Source: Ensifer sp. IC4062
GTDB lineage: Bacteria > Pseudomonadota > Alphaproteobacteria > Rhizobiales > Rhizobiaceae
Reading direction: 5' to 3'
DNA length: 52,457 nt
Assembly: GCF_020193575.1 (NCBI RefSeq)
Contig: NZ_JADYVD010000053.1
Location: 1 to 52,457 of the forward strand
A program made the translations under genes and the position numbers. Below, piece after piece: positions 33,851 through 42,238 of this stretch (position 1 is the first letter of the stretch; each line of letters begins with the position of its first letter). The notes below the pieces were generated by a model. The model was not told the DNA's origin. It saw nothing but the letters and a program-made list of their open reading frames with translations, and did not search any database.

Positions 33851-34657
33851 ATGACGAAATTCATCATCTTCACCGATCTACACATGGTTCCCGAAGGTGC
33901 GACGATCATCGGGCTCGATCCCTATCGGCGGCTCGCCAGCGGGATCGCTCACGTCAATCGCTACCATGCCGAAGCGGACCGGGTGATTTTTGCCGGAGAT
34001 CTCACACACGGCGCCGACCGCCCGTCCTACGAGCGTCTGAAGGCACTCCTAGTTGAACTCGTTCCGCCGGCGGCGATGATGATCGGCAATCACGACAGGC
34101 GCGAGGTTTTCCCCGACGTTTTTTCCGGAACGGCGACCGACGAAAACGGCTTTGTCCAGCAGGTGATCGATTTTGACGACTGTCGCGCCGTGTTGCTCGA
34201 CACGTTGTTCGCGCCGCCCTACGACTATCCGATGAGCCACGCCGGGCATCTTTGCCAGCAGCGTCTTGCCTGGCTCGATCGCCAACTCGCCGAAGCCGGC
34301 GGCCGGCCGGTACTGATCTTCATGCACCACCCTCCGCATGTAACCGGCTTCACGAGCATCGACATGATCCGCCTGATCAACGGGGAGGAGTTCTACGCGC
34401 TCGTCAAACGCCACAGCAATGTGCGCCACATCTTCGCCGGTCATGTTCATCGCACGATCAGCGGCTCGAGTGGCGGCATTCCGTTCTCGATTTTCAAGAG
34501 TCCGGTTCATCAACAGCCGATGCCCTTCGATACGCCGGATGCGTCGCTTTCCGTCGACGAACCGGCCGCCTATGGCATCATCTTGGTTACCAGCGATGGA
34601 GTCATCGTCCACACGGAAGACTACGAAATCGCCCGGCGCGACGCGGCGATGGCGTGA
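33851..34657 (+). CDS. spdA: Class III cyclic-nucleotide phosphodiesterase (SpdA-like)
   Basis: Calcineurin-like metallophosphoesterase of 268 residues. All dimetal motifs are present: TDLHM (DxH), FAGDLTHG (GD), MIGNHDRR (GNHD), FMHHPPH, and AGHVHR (GHxH). The spacing fits the CpdA/GpdQ branch that hydrolyses cyclic mononucleotides or glycerophosphodiesters. I start at 33851 (MTKFIIFTDLHM); the frame is open upstream but without family sequence. From memory, spdA of S. meliloti lies just beyond the Clr target gene and encodes a 2',3'-cyclic nucleotide phosphodiesterase. A glycerophosphodiesterase role cannot be excluded from sequence alone. Confidence 0.78.
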   Translation: MTKFIIFTDLHMVPEGATIIGLDPYRRLASGIAHVNRYHAEADRVIFAGDLTHGADRPSYERLKALLVELVPPAAMMIGNHDRREVFPDVFSGTATDENGFVQQVIDFDDCRAVLLDTLFAPPYDYPMSHAGHLCQQRLAWLDRQLAEAGGRPVLIFMHHPPHVTGFTSIDMIRLINGEEFYALVKRHSNVRHIFAGHVHRTISGSSGGIPFSIFKSPVHQQPMPFDTPDASLSVDEPAAYGIILVTSDGVIVHTEDYEIARRDAAMA

Positions 34658-34697
34658 CAGCCATTTCGACGCCACAGCCTTCGTGTTAGGCTGGGCC

Positions 34698-35012
34698 ATG
34701 AGCCATTCCGTTTCATCCAGCCAGGATTTCGACTGTCAAAGCTGCGGCGCCTGTTGTGCCTATTCGGCCGATTGGCCGCGCTTTTCGCTGGAGACCGACG
34801 AGGAACTCGATCGCATTCCGGCGGAATATGTTGCTGCCGATCTTGGCGGCATGCGTTGCGAGAACGATCGATGCACAGCGCTCGACGGCACGCTCGGCCG
34901 CTTCGTCGCCTGCAAGATCTATGCGGTGCGACCGATCGTGTGCCGGACGTGCATGCCCGGTGACGACGAATGTCTGATCGCGCGCGCGCGCCATTTCGGC
35001 ACTGCCGCCTGA
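34698..35012 (+). CDS. YkgJ-type cysteine-cluster protein
   Basis: A 104-residue cytoplasmic protein with the CxxCxxCC zinc- or iron-chelating motif CQSCGACC near residue 14, and further Cys at CENDRC, ACKIY, VCRTCMPGDDEC. These define the UPF0153/YkgJ family, whose members may guard or modify iron-sulfur or lipid-A-related targets; the true role is not settled. The start at 34698 is the first Met in frame with the motif. It follows spdA by 40 bases on the same strand and may be co-transcribed. Confidence 0.82.
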   Translation: MSHSVSSSQDFDCQSCGACCAYSADWPRFSLETDEELDRIPAEYVAADLGGMRCENDRCTALDGTLGRFVACKIYAVRPIVCRTCMPGDDECLIARARHFGTAA

Positions 35013-35156
35013 CCCTGGATGATCCGGCGCTGGCGGCGACACTCCGCATGTTCCGCCGATTGTTGACGTGGCGGTAGCGAAATATCCGGAGAATGCCGAA
35101 AATTGCCGGATGGATGTTCGGCGGCCTCAAGCGTATTTTCTGCCCACGAAAATCAG

Positions 35157-35172
35157 AGGCGCCAAGGCGCCT
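35157..35172 (+). promoter_or_regulatory. Inverted repeat in the putA leader
   Basis: AGGCGCC-aa-GGCGCCT, 7-bp arms, 29 bases before the putA ATG. It may be an operator or a leader hairpin; putA in rhizobia is usually under the Lrp-type PutR, whose gene is not nearby. Confidence 0.3.
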
Positions 35173-35200
35173 GTTACTGCTCCGTGGAGGACCGCGTTCG

Positions 35201-38200
35201 ATGACCCAGACCAAGCTTCAAAAATCTCCCCCGGCCACGGACGCAGCACCGGCGCCCTTTGCCGACTTCGCACCACCGATCCGGCAGCAAACCACGCTCC
35301 GCCAGGCGATCACGGCGGCCTATCGCCGCCCCGAAACGGAATGCCTGCCGGCGCTTATCGAGGCGGCGACGCTGTCCAAAGAAACCCGCGATGGCGCCGC
35401 CAAAACCGCCCGCAAGCTGATCGAGGCGCTCCGCGCCAAGCAAAGGGGCTCAGGCGTCGAGGGGCTCGTGCAGGAATATTCGCTGTCGAGCCAGGAGGGT
35501 GTGGCGCTCATGTGCCTTGCGGAGGCGCTGCTGCGCATTCCCGATACGGCGACCCGCGATGCGCTGATCCGCGACAAGATCGCCGATGGCGACTGGAAGT
35601 CACATCTCGGCGGCGGCCGTTCGCTCTTCGTCAATGCCGCGACCTGGGGCCTCGTCGTTACCGGCAAGCTGACTTCGACTGTCAACGACCGCAGCCTTGC
35701 TGCGGCACTGTCGCGGCTCATCGCCCGCTGCGGCGAACCGGTGATCCGCCGCGGCGTCGACATGGCGATGCGGATGATGGGCGAGCAGTTCGTAACCGGC
35801 GAGACGATCGACGAGGCGCTGCGCCGTTCGCGGGCGCTCGAACAGAGGGGTTTCCGCTACTCCTATGACATGCTTGGCGAGGCGGCGACCACGGCGGCCG
35901 ATGCGGAGCGCTACTATAAGGACTACGAAACCGCGATCCACGCGATCGGCAAGGCCTCGGCCGGGCGCGGCATCTACGAAGGCCCCGGCATTTCGATCAA
36001 GCTCTCGGCGCTCCACCCGCGCTATTCGCGCGCGCAGGCCTCCCGCGTCATGGGCGAATTGCTGCCGAAGGTGAAGGCGCTCGCGCTCATCGCCAAGAAA
36101 TACGACATCGGTCTCAACATCGACGCCGAGGAAGCCGACCGGCTGGAACTGTCACTCGACCTCCTCGAAGAGCTTTGCCTCGACGCCGATCTCTCCGGCT
36201 GGAACGGCATGGGCTTCGTCGTGCAGGCCTATGGCAAACGCTGCCCCTTCGTTCTGGATTTCATCATCGACCTCGCCCGCCGCTCGGGCCGGCGCATCAT
36301 GGTGCGCCTCGTCAAAGGCGCCTATTGGGACGCCGAGATCAAGCGCGCGCAACTCGACGGGCTAGAGGATTTCCCTGTCTTCACCCGCAAGATCTATACG
36401 GACGTTTCCTATGTCGCCTGCGCCCGCAAGCTGCTTTCGGCGACGGATGTGATTTTCCCGCAGTTCGCGACCCACAATGCGCAGACGCTCGCCACCATCT
36501 ACCATATGGCCGGCAAGGACTTTCAGGTCGGCAAATACGAGTTCCAATGCCTGCACGGCATGGGCGAGCCGCTTTATGAGGAGGTCGTCGGCACCGGCAA
36601 GCTCGGTCGGCCGTGCCGCATCTATGCGCCGGTCGGCACGCATGAGACCCTGCTTGCCTATCTGGTCCGGCGGCTGCTCGAAAACGGCGCGAACTCCTCC
36701 TTCGTCCATCGCATCAACGACCCCAAGGTCTCCATCGACGAGCTCACCGCCGATCCAGTCGAAATCGTCCGTTCCATGCCGATAGTCGGCGCGAAGCACG
36801 ACCAGATTGCCTTGCCCGCGAAGCTTTTCGGCGAAGCGCGCACCAATTCCGCCGGCGTCGACCTCTCTAATGAGGCCGCCCTCGCGTCGCTGACAGAGGC
36901 ACTGAAAGCAAGTGCCGCAACCACCTGGACCTCCGTGCCACAGCTTGCGACCGGCGCTGCCTCGGGCGAAACACGCCCGGTACTCAATCCCGGCGACCAC
37001 CGCGACGTCGTCGGCTCGGTGACGGAAACGTCGGACGACGATGCCAAGCGCGCGGCCCGTCTCGCTCTCGAGGCTGCCCGAGCGTGGGCCGCCGTTGCTC
37101 CGGCGGAAAGGGCCGCATGCCTCGACCGTGCGGCCGACCTGATGCAGGGGCGCATGCCGACGCTCCTCGGGCTGGTCGCCCGCGAGGCCGGCAAGTCGCT
37201 GCCGAATGCGATAGCCGAGGTGCGCGAGGCAATCGATTTCCTGCGCTACTATGCCGAACAGACCCGTCGCACGCTCGGCCCCGCCCATAGGCCGATTGGG
37301 CCGATCGTCTGCATCAGCCCCTGGAACTTCCCGCTGGCAATCTTCACCGGGCAGGTTGCCGCCGCGCTCGTCGCCGGTAACCCGGTGCTTGCCAAGCCGG
37401 CGGAAGAAACGCCGCTTATCGCCGCCGAAGGCGTGCGCCTGCTGCATGAGGCCGGCGTTCCGGCGAATGTGTTGCAACTCCTGCCCGGCGACGGCCGTGT
37501 CGGCGCGGCGCTGGTCGCGGCACCGGAGATCGCCGGCGTGATGTTCACCGGCTCGACGGAAGTCGCGCGGCTCATTCAATCGCAACTCGCCGACCGGCTT
37601 TCGCCTGCAGGGCGTCCGATCCCTCTGATCGCCGAGACCGGCGGCCAGAACGCAATGATCGTCGATTCCTCGGCGCTTGCCGAACAGGTGGTCGGCGACG
37701 TGATCGCATCGGCCTTCGACAGCGCCGGCCAGCGCTGCTCGGCGTTGCGCGTGCTGTGCCTGCAGGAGGACGTCGCCGATCGCACCCTCGCCATGCTGAA
37801 GGGGGCGCTGCACGAGCTGAACATCGGCCGCACCGACCGCCTTTCCGTCGACGTCGGGCCGGTCATCACCGCCGAGGCGAAGGGCATCATCGAAAAGCAC
37901 ATCGACGCGATGCGCGAGCTTGGCCGCAAGGTTGAGCAGATCGGCCTTGCCGCCGAGACGGATCAGGGCACCTTCGTGCCGCCGACGATCATCGAGCTTC
38001 AGAAGCTCTCCGACCTCAAGCGCGAGGTCTTCGGACCGGTTCTGCACGTCATCCGTTACCGCCGCGACGATCTCGACCGGCTGGTCGACGATATCAACGC
38101 CACCGGCTACGGCCTGACCTTCGGCCTCCACACCCGCCTCGATGAAACGATCGCGCATGTGACCAGCCGCGTGAAGGCCGGCAACCTCTATGTGAACCGC

Positions 38201-38908
38201 AATATCATCGGCGCCGTCGTCGGCGTGCAACCCTTCGGCGGACGCGGCCTTTCCGGCACCGGCCCGAAGGCGGGCGGTCCGCTCTATCTTGGCCGGCTGG
38301 TGACGACCGCGCCGGTACCGCCGCAGCACAGCTCGGTTCATACGGATCCCAGTCTCCTCGATTTCGCCAAGTGGCTAGACGGCCGAGGCGCGAGAGCCGA
38401 AGCCGAGGCGGCGCGCAACGCCGGCAGCAGTTCGGCACTCGGGCTTGAGCTGGAGCTGCCAGGCCCCGTCGGCGAGCGCAATCTCTATGCGCTCCACCCG
38501 CGCGGCCGCGTTCTGCTCGTGCCTGAGACCGAGACGGGTCTCTACCATCAGCTCGCCGCCGCGCTTGCGACCGGCAACAGCGTCGTCATCGACGCCGCCT
38601 CCGGTCTGCAGCCGTCGCTCAAAGGCCTGCCCCAGAGCGTCGCCGTCCGGCTCTCCTGGTCGAAGAGCTGGGCCGCGGACGGACCCTTCGCCGGCGCCCT
38701 CGTCGAGGGCGACGCCGAACGCATCCGCGTCGTCAACAAGGCGATCGCCGCCCTGCCCGGTCCGCTGGTGCTCGTCCAGGCCGCGTCGAAGGAGGAGATC
38801 GCTCGCAACCCCGACGCCTATTGCCTCAACTGGCTCCTGGAAGAGGTTTCGACTTCCGTCAACACCGCAGCGGCCGGCGGCAACGCCAGCCTGATGGCGA
38901 TCGGGTGA
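35201..38908 (+). CDS. putA: Bifunctional proline dehydrogenase / L-glutamate gamma-semialdehyde dehydrogenase PutA
   Basis: Oxidises proline to glutamate in two linked steps, 1235 residues, peripheral at the membrane through quinone reduction. An N-terminal helical arm lacks a ribbon-helix-helix DNA-binding domain, so this PutA does not repress its own gene. The FAD-binding PRODH barrel spans about 170-480 (YEGPGISIKLSALHPRY, VRLVKGAYWDAEIK). The ALDH domain (about 520-1030) has the catalytic Glu in AETGGQNAM and Cys in GQRCSALR. A C-terminal ALDH-like flap domain follows (about 1060-1235), giving the type B architecture. The length agrees with the structurally studied S. meliloti PutA. GTGGAGG lies upstream of ATG 35201. 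Confidence 0.96.
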   Translation: MTQTKLQKSPPATDAAPAPFADFAPPIRQQTTLRQAITAAYRRPETECLPALIEAATLSKETRDGAAKTARKLIEALRAKQRGSGVEGLVQEYSLSSQEGVALMCLAEALLRIPDTATRDALIRDKIADGDWKSHLGGGRSLFVNAATWGLVVTGKLTSTVNDRSLAAALSRLIARCGEPVIRRGVDMAMRMMGEQFVTGETIDEALRRSRALEQRGFRYSYDMLGEAATTAADAERYYKDYETAIHAIGKASAGRGIYEGPGISIKLSALHPRYSRAQASRVMGELLPKVKALALIAKKYDIGLNIDAEEADRLELSLDLLEELCLDADLSGWNGMGFVVQAYGKRCPFVLDFIIDLARRSGRRIMVRLVKGAYWDAEIKRAQLDGLEDFPVFTRKIYTDVSYVACARKLLSATDVIFPQFATHNAQTLATIYHMAGKDFQVGKYEFQCLHGMGEPLYEEVVGTGKLGRPCRIYAPVGTHETLLAYLVRRLLENGANSSFVHRINDPKVSIDELTADPVEIVRSMPIVGAKHDQIALPAKLFGEARTNSAGVDLSNEAALASLTEALKASAATTWTSVPQLATGAASGETRPVLNPGDHRDVVGSVTETSDDDAKRAARLALEAARAWAAVAPAERAACLDRAADLMQGRMPTLLGLVAREAGKSLPNAIAEVREAIDFLRYYAEQTRRTLGPAHRPIGPIVCISPWNFPLAIFTGQVAAALVAGNPVLAKPAEETPLIAAEGVRLLHEAGVPANVLQLLPGDGRVGAALVAAPEIAGVMFTGSTEVARLIQSQLADRLSPAGRPIPLIAETGGQNAMIVDSSALAEQVVGDVIASAFDSAGQRCSALRVLCLQEDVADRTLAMLKGALHELNIGRTDRLSVDVGPVITAEAKGIIEKHIDAMRELGRKVEQIGLAAETDQGTFVPPTIIELQKLSDLKREVFGPVLHVIRYRRDDLDRLVDDINATGYGLTFGLHTRLDETIAHVTSRVKAGNLYVNRNIIGAVVGVQPFGGRGLSGTGPKAGGPLYLGRLVTTAPVPPQHSSVHTDPSLLDFAKWLDGRGARAEAEAARNAGSSSALGLELELPGPVGERNLYALHPRGRVLLVPETETGLYHQLAAALATGNSVVIDAASGLQPSLKGLPQSVAVRLSWSKSWAADGPFAGALVEGDAERIRVVNKAIAALPGPLVLVQAASKEEIARNPDAYCLNWLLEEVSTSVNTAAAGGNASLMAIG

Positions 38909-38941
38909 GCGCGACGTCGGCGTTCTGGATCTGCGCCTGTT

Positions 38942-39012
38942 GCCCCTCACCCTAACCCTCTCCCCGCACGCGGCCGCATGCGGGGAGAGGTCGCGGCAGC
39001 GGGATGAGGGGC
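38942..39012. repeat. Nested palindromic repeat after putA
   Basis: Outer arms GCCCCTCA / TGAGGGGC (38942-38949, 39005-39012) enclose a 12-bp stem CCTCTCCCCGCA / TGCGGGGAGAGG (38957-38968, 38979-38990) with GCGGCCGC in the loop. It is related to the element at 16703-16812. It probably also serves as a putA transcript end. Confidence 0.65.
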
Positions 39013-39090
39013 GGGGCACACCCGTCACTCTGCCCGCTGGCGCACCCTTCCCCAATCCGCTATCTGCATTCCAAAGAACGGAAGCAGCGG

Positions 39091-39675
39091 ATGTTCACGC
39101 TCCAGCGCATCGAGACCTCGACACAGGAAATCAAGAAAAGCCGCTTCCTGGCGATCGCCGGCCCGATCGATGACGAGCAATCGGTAAAGGCGTTTCTCGC
39201 CGCGCATTCCGACCCAACCGCCAATCACAATTGCTGGGCGTGGCGCATTGGCCAGACCTATCGGTTCAGTGACGATGGCGAACCGAGCGGTACGGCGGGC
39301 AGGCCTATCCTAGCGGCGATCGACGGCCAATCGCTCGATCGCGTTGCGGTCGTCGTCACCCGTTGGTTCGGCGGCGTGCTGCTTGGAAGCGGCGGGCTGA
39401 TCCGCGCCTATGGCGGCACTGCGGCGCTCTGCTTGAGGGCCGCTGAAAAGGTCGAACTCGTCGACACGCAGCGCGCCACGATCGTCTGCGACTTTACCGA
39501 CCTTGCCCTGATTAAAGCGCGGCTGACGGCCCGCGGCGTAGCGCTCGCCGGAGAGACATTCACGGATACGGGGGCGATCCTGACGACCGAGATGCGTAAA
39601 GACATCGCGGCGGAAGTCCTCGCGCTCGTCACCGATCTCAGTCGCGGCAAGGCAAGCGTCTCGCTCGAAGACTAA
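39091..39675 (+). CDS. YigZ/IMPACT family protein
   Basis: A 194-residue protein with the IMPACT N-terminal fold. KKSRFLAIAGPIDDEQSVKAFL opens the domain; the core signature is NHNCWAWRIG..RFSDDGEPSGTAGRPIL, with VVVTRWFGGVLLGSGGLIRAYG downstream. Bacterial YigZ proteins are conserved, bind nucleic acid in some reports and may influence translation; no reaction is firmly assigned. The start at 39091 (MFTLQRIETSTQEIKKSR) is preferred because the upstream frame runs through the repeat. It is separate from putA by the repeat block. Confidence 0.86.
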   Translation: MFTLQRIETSTQEIKKSRFLAIAGPIDDEQSVKAFLAAHSDPTANHNCWAWRIGQTYRFSDDGEPSGTAGRPILAAIDGQSLDRVAVVVTRWFGGVLLGSGGLIRAYGGTAALCLRAAEKVELVDTQRATIVCDFTDLALIKARLTARGVALAGETFTDTGAILTTEMRKDIAAEVLALVTDLSRGKASVSLED

Positions 39676-39740
39676 ACTTCCATGCGATACACAACCAGCA
39701 TAGAAATCGGGCCGACGCAGAACACGACGAGGACATCGGA

Positions 39741-40727
39741 ATGAAAACGAGAGTTTTGGGACGAACGGGTGCAACGATTTCGGAAATCGGCTTTGGCGCC
39801 TGGCAGATCGGCGGTGCCTGGGGCGACGTCAGCGAAGACGACGGCAAGCGCGCGCTTCACGCGGCGCTCGACAGCGGCGTCACCTTCATCGACACGGCCG
39901 ACGTCTATGGCGACGGACGTTCGGAAAAGATCATCGCAGCGGTGCTGAAGGAGCGCGGCGGCGAAAAGCCCTTCGTTGCCACCAAGGCCGGCCGCAGGCT
40001 CAATCCGCATGTCGCCGACCGCTATACGGCCGCCAATATCGAGGCCTTCATCGACCGCAGCCTGAACAACCTCGGCGTCGAAACGCTCGATCTCGTGCAA
40101 CTGCACTGCCCGCCGACGGATGTCTACTATCGTCCGGACGTCTTTGAGGCGCTCGAGCGGTTGGTGACAACGGGCAAGATCCGCCACTACGGCGTCTCGG
40201 TCGAAAAGGTCGAGGAGGCGCTGAAGGCGATCGAATATCCGGGCGTCGCCACGGTTCAGATCATCTACAACATCTTCCGTCAGCGCCCGCAGGATTTGTT
40301 CTTCACCGAGGCGCGGAGGAAAAATATCGGCGTCATCGTGCGTGTTCCGCTCGCCTCCGGTTTGCTGACGGGCAAGATCGGCAAGGACACGGTTTTTGCG
40401 GCTGACGACCACCGCAATTTCAACCGCCACGGCGAAGCTTTCGATGTCGGAGAAACCTTCGCCGGTGTGCCTTTCGACACCGCGCTCGCAGCGGTGGAAG
40501 AACTGCGCGCGCTGGTGCCGGCCAATGTGCCGATGGCCCAGTTCGCGCTTCGCTGGATCCTGGAGCAGCCGGCGGTTTCCGTCGTCATCCCCGGCGCCCG
40601 CAACGAGGCGCAGGCGCAGTCGAACGCCGCGGCCAGCGCGCTCCCGGCTCCAGACAATGCGACCATGGCCGCGATCGCCGCACTTTACGAGCGGCTGATC
40701 AAGGTTCATGTTCATCAGAGATGGTAG
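39741..40727 (+). CDS. Aldo/keto reductase
   Basis: NAD(P)H-dependent oxidoreductase with an AKR TIM barrel, 328 residues. Catalytic residues appear in FIDTADVYGDGRSE (Asp and Tyr), FVATKAGR (Lys) and LDLVQLHCPP (His). The cofactor region is PAVSVVIPGARNEAQAQSN near the C-terminus. The sequence resembles the AKR11/12-like bacterial branch with wide aldehyde and sugar specificity; the substrate cannot be given. The start at 39741 is MKTRVLGRTGATISEIGFG, a standard N-terminus. The following DUF1810 gene is 49 bases downstream on the same strand. Confidence 0.88.
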   Translation: MKTRVLGRTGATISEIGFGAWQIGGAWGDVSEDDGKRALHAALDSGVTFIDTADVYGDGRSEKIIAAVLKERGGEKPFVATKAGRRLNPHVADRYTAANIEAFIDRSLNNLGVETLDLVQLHCPPTDVYYRPDVFEALERLVTTGKIRHYGVSVEKVEEALKAIEYPGVATVQIIYNIFRQRPQDLFFTEARRKNIGVIVRVPLASGLLTGKIGKDTVFAADDHRNFNRHGEAFDVGETFAGVPFDTALAAVEELRALVPANVPMAQFALRWILEQPAVSVVIPGARNEAQAQSNAAASALPAPDNATMAAIAALYERLIKVHVHQRW

Positions 40728-40776
40728 AACGACCGGTGCTCCGCGCAGGACGCGGAGGTGTCGGAAGGCAGGCGCC

Positions 40777-41205
40777 ATGCAAGACGCCTTCGATCTTGAG
40801 CGCTTCGTGAAGGCGCAGGAGAGCACATATCGCGCGGCACTCTCAGAACTCACCGCTGGTGCCAAGCGAACCCATTGGATGTGGTTCATCTTTCCGCAGA
40901 TCGAGGGCCTCGGTCATTCCCCGACGGCGCAATATTATGCGCTTGCGAACCTTGACGAGGCGCGCGCCTACCTTAGACATCCGCTGCTTGGCCACCGCAT
41001 CCTCGAATGCACCGAGGCGGTCAACGCCGTTCAGGGCCGGTCGGCGCGCGAAATTTTCGGCCGGCCGGATGATCTGAAGTTTCGCTCGTCCCTGACGCTG
41101 TTCGAAAAGGCCGCACCCACGGTCGGTATCTTCGCAAGGGCGCTCGAACACTATTTCGACGGGGAAAGGGATCCGAGGACGCTAGAAAAGCTCGGTGCAG
41201 GCTGA
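40777..41205 (+). CDS. DUF1810 family protein
   Basis: A 142-residue cytoplasmic protein beginning MQDAFDLERFVKAQESTYRAAL. The DUF1810 signatures are HWMWFIFPQIEGLGHSPTAQYYAL and LGHRILECTEAVNAVQGRSA, followed by FGRPDDLKFRSSLTLFEKAAP. The family is widespread, calpastatin-like in name only, and has no proven biochemical role, although it turns up beside ADP-ribose and macrodomain proteins in some genomes. It is likely co-transcribed with the aldo/keto reductase. Confidence 0.86.
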   Translation: MQDAFDLERFVKAQESTYRAALSELTAGAKRTHWMWFIFPQIEGLGHSPTAQYYALANLDEARAYLRHPLLGHRILECTEAVNAVQGRSAREIFGRPDDLKFRSSLTLFEKAAPTVGIFARALEHYFDGERDPRTLEKLGAG

Positions 41206-41225
41206 CGCCGACGTCTTCACAAAGT

Positions 41226-41312
41226 CTACAGAAGGAAAAGCAGCATCAACATCGAAAAGACCGCCAGTCCGACGATGACGAGCATGAGTTCCTTCATCAT
41301 ATAGCGATACAT
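41226..41312 (-). CDS. 28-residue single-span membrane peptide
   Basis: Starts MYRYMMKELMLVIVGLAVFS at 41312 and ends after an MLMLLFLL stretch at a TAG at 41226. A short basic/polar N-terminus is followed by one hydrophobic helix of about 19 residues. AAGGAGGG lies 6-13 bases before the ATG, an unusually good ribosome site in this window. No homologue comes to mind; comparable short hydrophobic peptides tune membrane enzymes or transporters. It sits downstream of the LuxR-type gene on the same strand. Confidence 0.6.
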   Translation of the reverse strand: MYRYMMKELMLVIVGLAVFSMLMLLFLL

Positions 41313-41525
41313 ACAACCCTCCTTCCCGGCGGACCGGCGTCGGGAAGCACTCCCTCTATATGGGAATCGAGGAAACGGTTGTTAAGCAGCAACCGGAACA
41401 CGACCGCGTGAAGGCGAACTGCCATCAGAGCTGCCGATGCCGGCATTGATGAGCGATGTGCTGCACCGAAACCCGATTGTTCACGATTCGCGCTTGCCGA
41501 TCATCACGGCGCGCTATCCTCGCGC

Positions 41526-42134
41526 TCAGCCCGGTGTGGTGCGCCCGGCTGCTTCGGAGATCTCCGGACGCGTAAAGCCGTCGCCGTGGGCGGAAGAGGG
41601 CGATGTCGGCCCCGGCGGCATCAGCAGCTCCTCCAGGAAATAGGCAGAGAGCGCGGCGCGGCCGGAAAGCTCGGCCTTGTGGTAAACCGAGGTCGCCTGC
41701 TGGCGAATTGTCGCTTCGCTTGCGCCCCGGATCCGCGCGATCTCCTTGTGGCTGAAGCCTTTAAGCAGCAGCAAGCCTACCTCCTGCTCCGCTTGGGTAC
41801 AGCCCCAGGCCGCGAACTGGCGCTGGATAGCCGCGCCGAGTTCCTGAAAGTGATCGGCCAGGTCGGCGCGCCACTGGGCATTGCTTTCGCGTATACGCGC
41901 GACCTTGTCGCGCAGATCGAGGCTGCCCGCTTCCTGTTCGCGAAGACGCGAAGAAAGCAGCGCAACACAGGCAGAGCAGCCGACGAGAAGCGCGATGCTC
42001 ACCGCTTCCGTCAACAATTCTGCGACTGTTAACTCCTCCTCCTCTTTCACGACCTCAACGCCGAGCAACAGCGCGAATGCCGATACCGCACCCGCGAGAA
42101 GGATTGTTCGGCCACGTCCCCTGGTCCAATCCAT
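41526..42134 (-). CDS. Membrane-anchored LuxR-type regulator
   Basis: A 202-residue protein. Two hydrophobic segments lie at about 10-27 (ILLAGAVSAFALLLGVEVV) and 40-60 (AVSIALLVGCSACVALLSS), then a charged helical linker that may form a coiled coil. A LuxR/GerE helix-turn-helix is at about 115-165 (WGCTQAEQEVGLLLLKGFSHKEIARIRGASEATIRQQ). The protein ends in a Pro/Ser/Thr-rich tail. There is no receiver or autoinducer domain. The start at 42134 follows GGGGAGG, while the frame is open 5 codons further. It lies after the DUF4114 gene on the same strand, 104 bases away, so it may regulate that module. Signal unknown. Confidence 0.78.
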   Translation of the reverse strand: MDWTRGRGRTILLAGAVSAFALLLGVEVVKEEEELTVAELLTEAVSIALLVGCSACVALLSSRLREQEAGSLDLRDKVARIRESNAQWRADLADHFQELGAAIQRQFAAWGCTQAEQEVGLLLLKGFSHKEIARIRGASEATIRQQATSVYHKAELSGRAALSAYFLEELLMPPGPTSPSSAHGDGFTRPEISEAAGRTTPG

Positions 42135-42238
42135 GGTTCGCCTCCCCAATTGGTCACGGCGGCGTCACGCAACTTACCTACCGTGGGGATTCTGCGCCCG
42201 CGGGCCGGGTTCCGCAACAGACGGGCGCAAAATGCGGC

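Noticed and set aside
36362..38341. 659-codon open frame antisense to putA
   Set aside because: It lies entirely within putA, is a product of high GC third positions, and shows no family motif or ribosome site.
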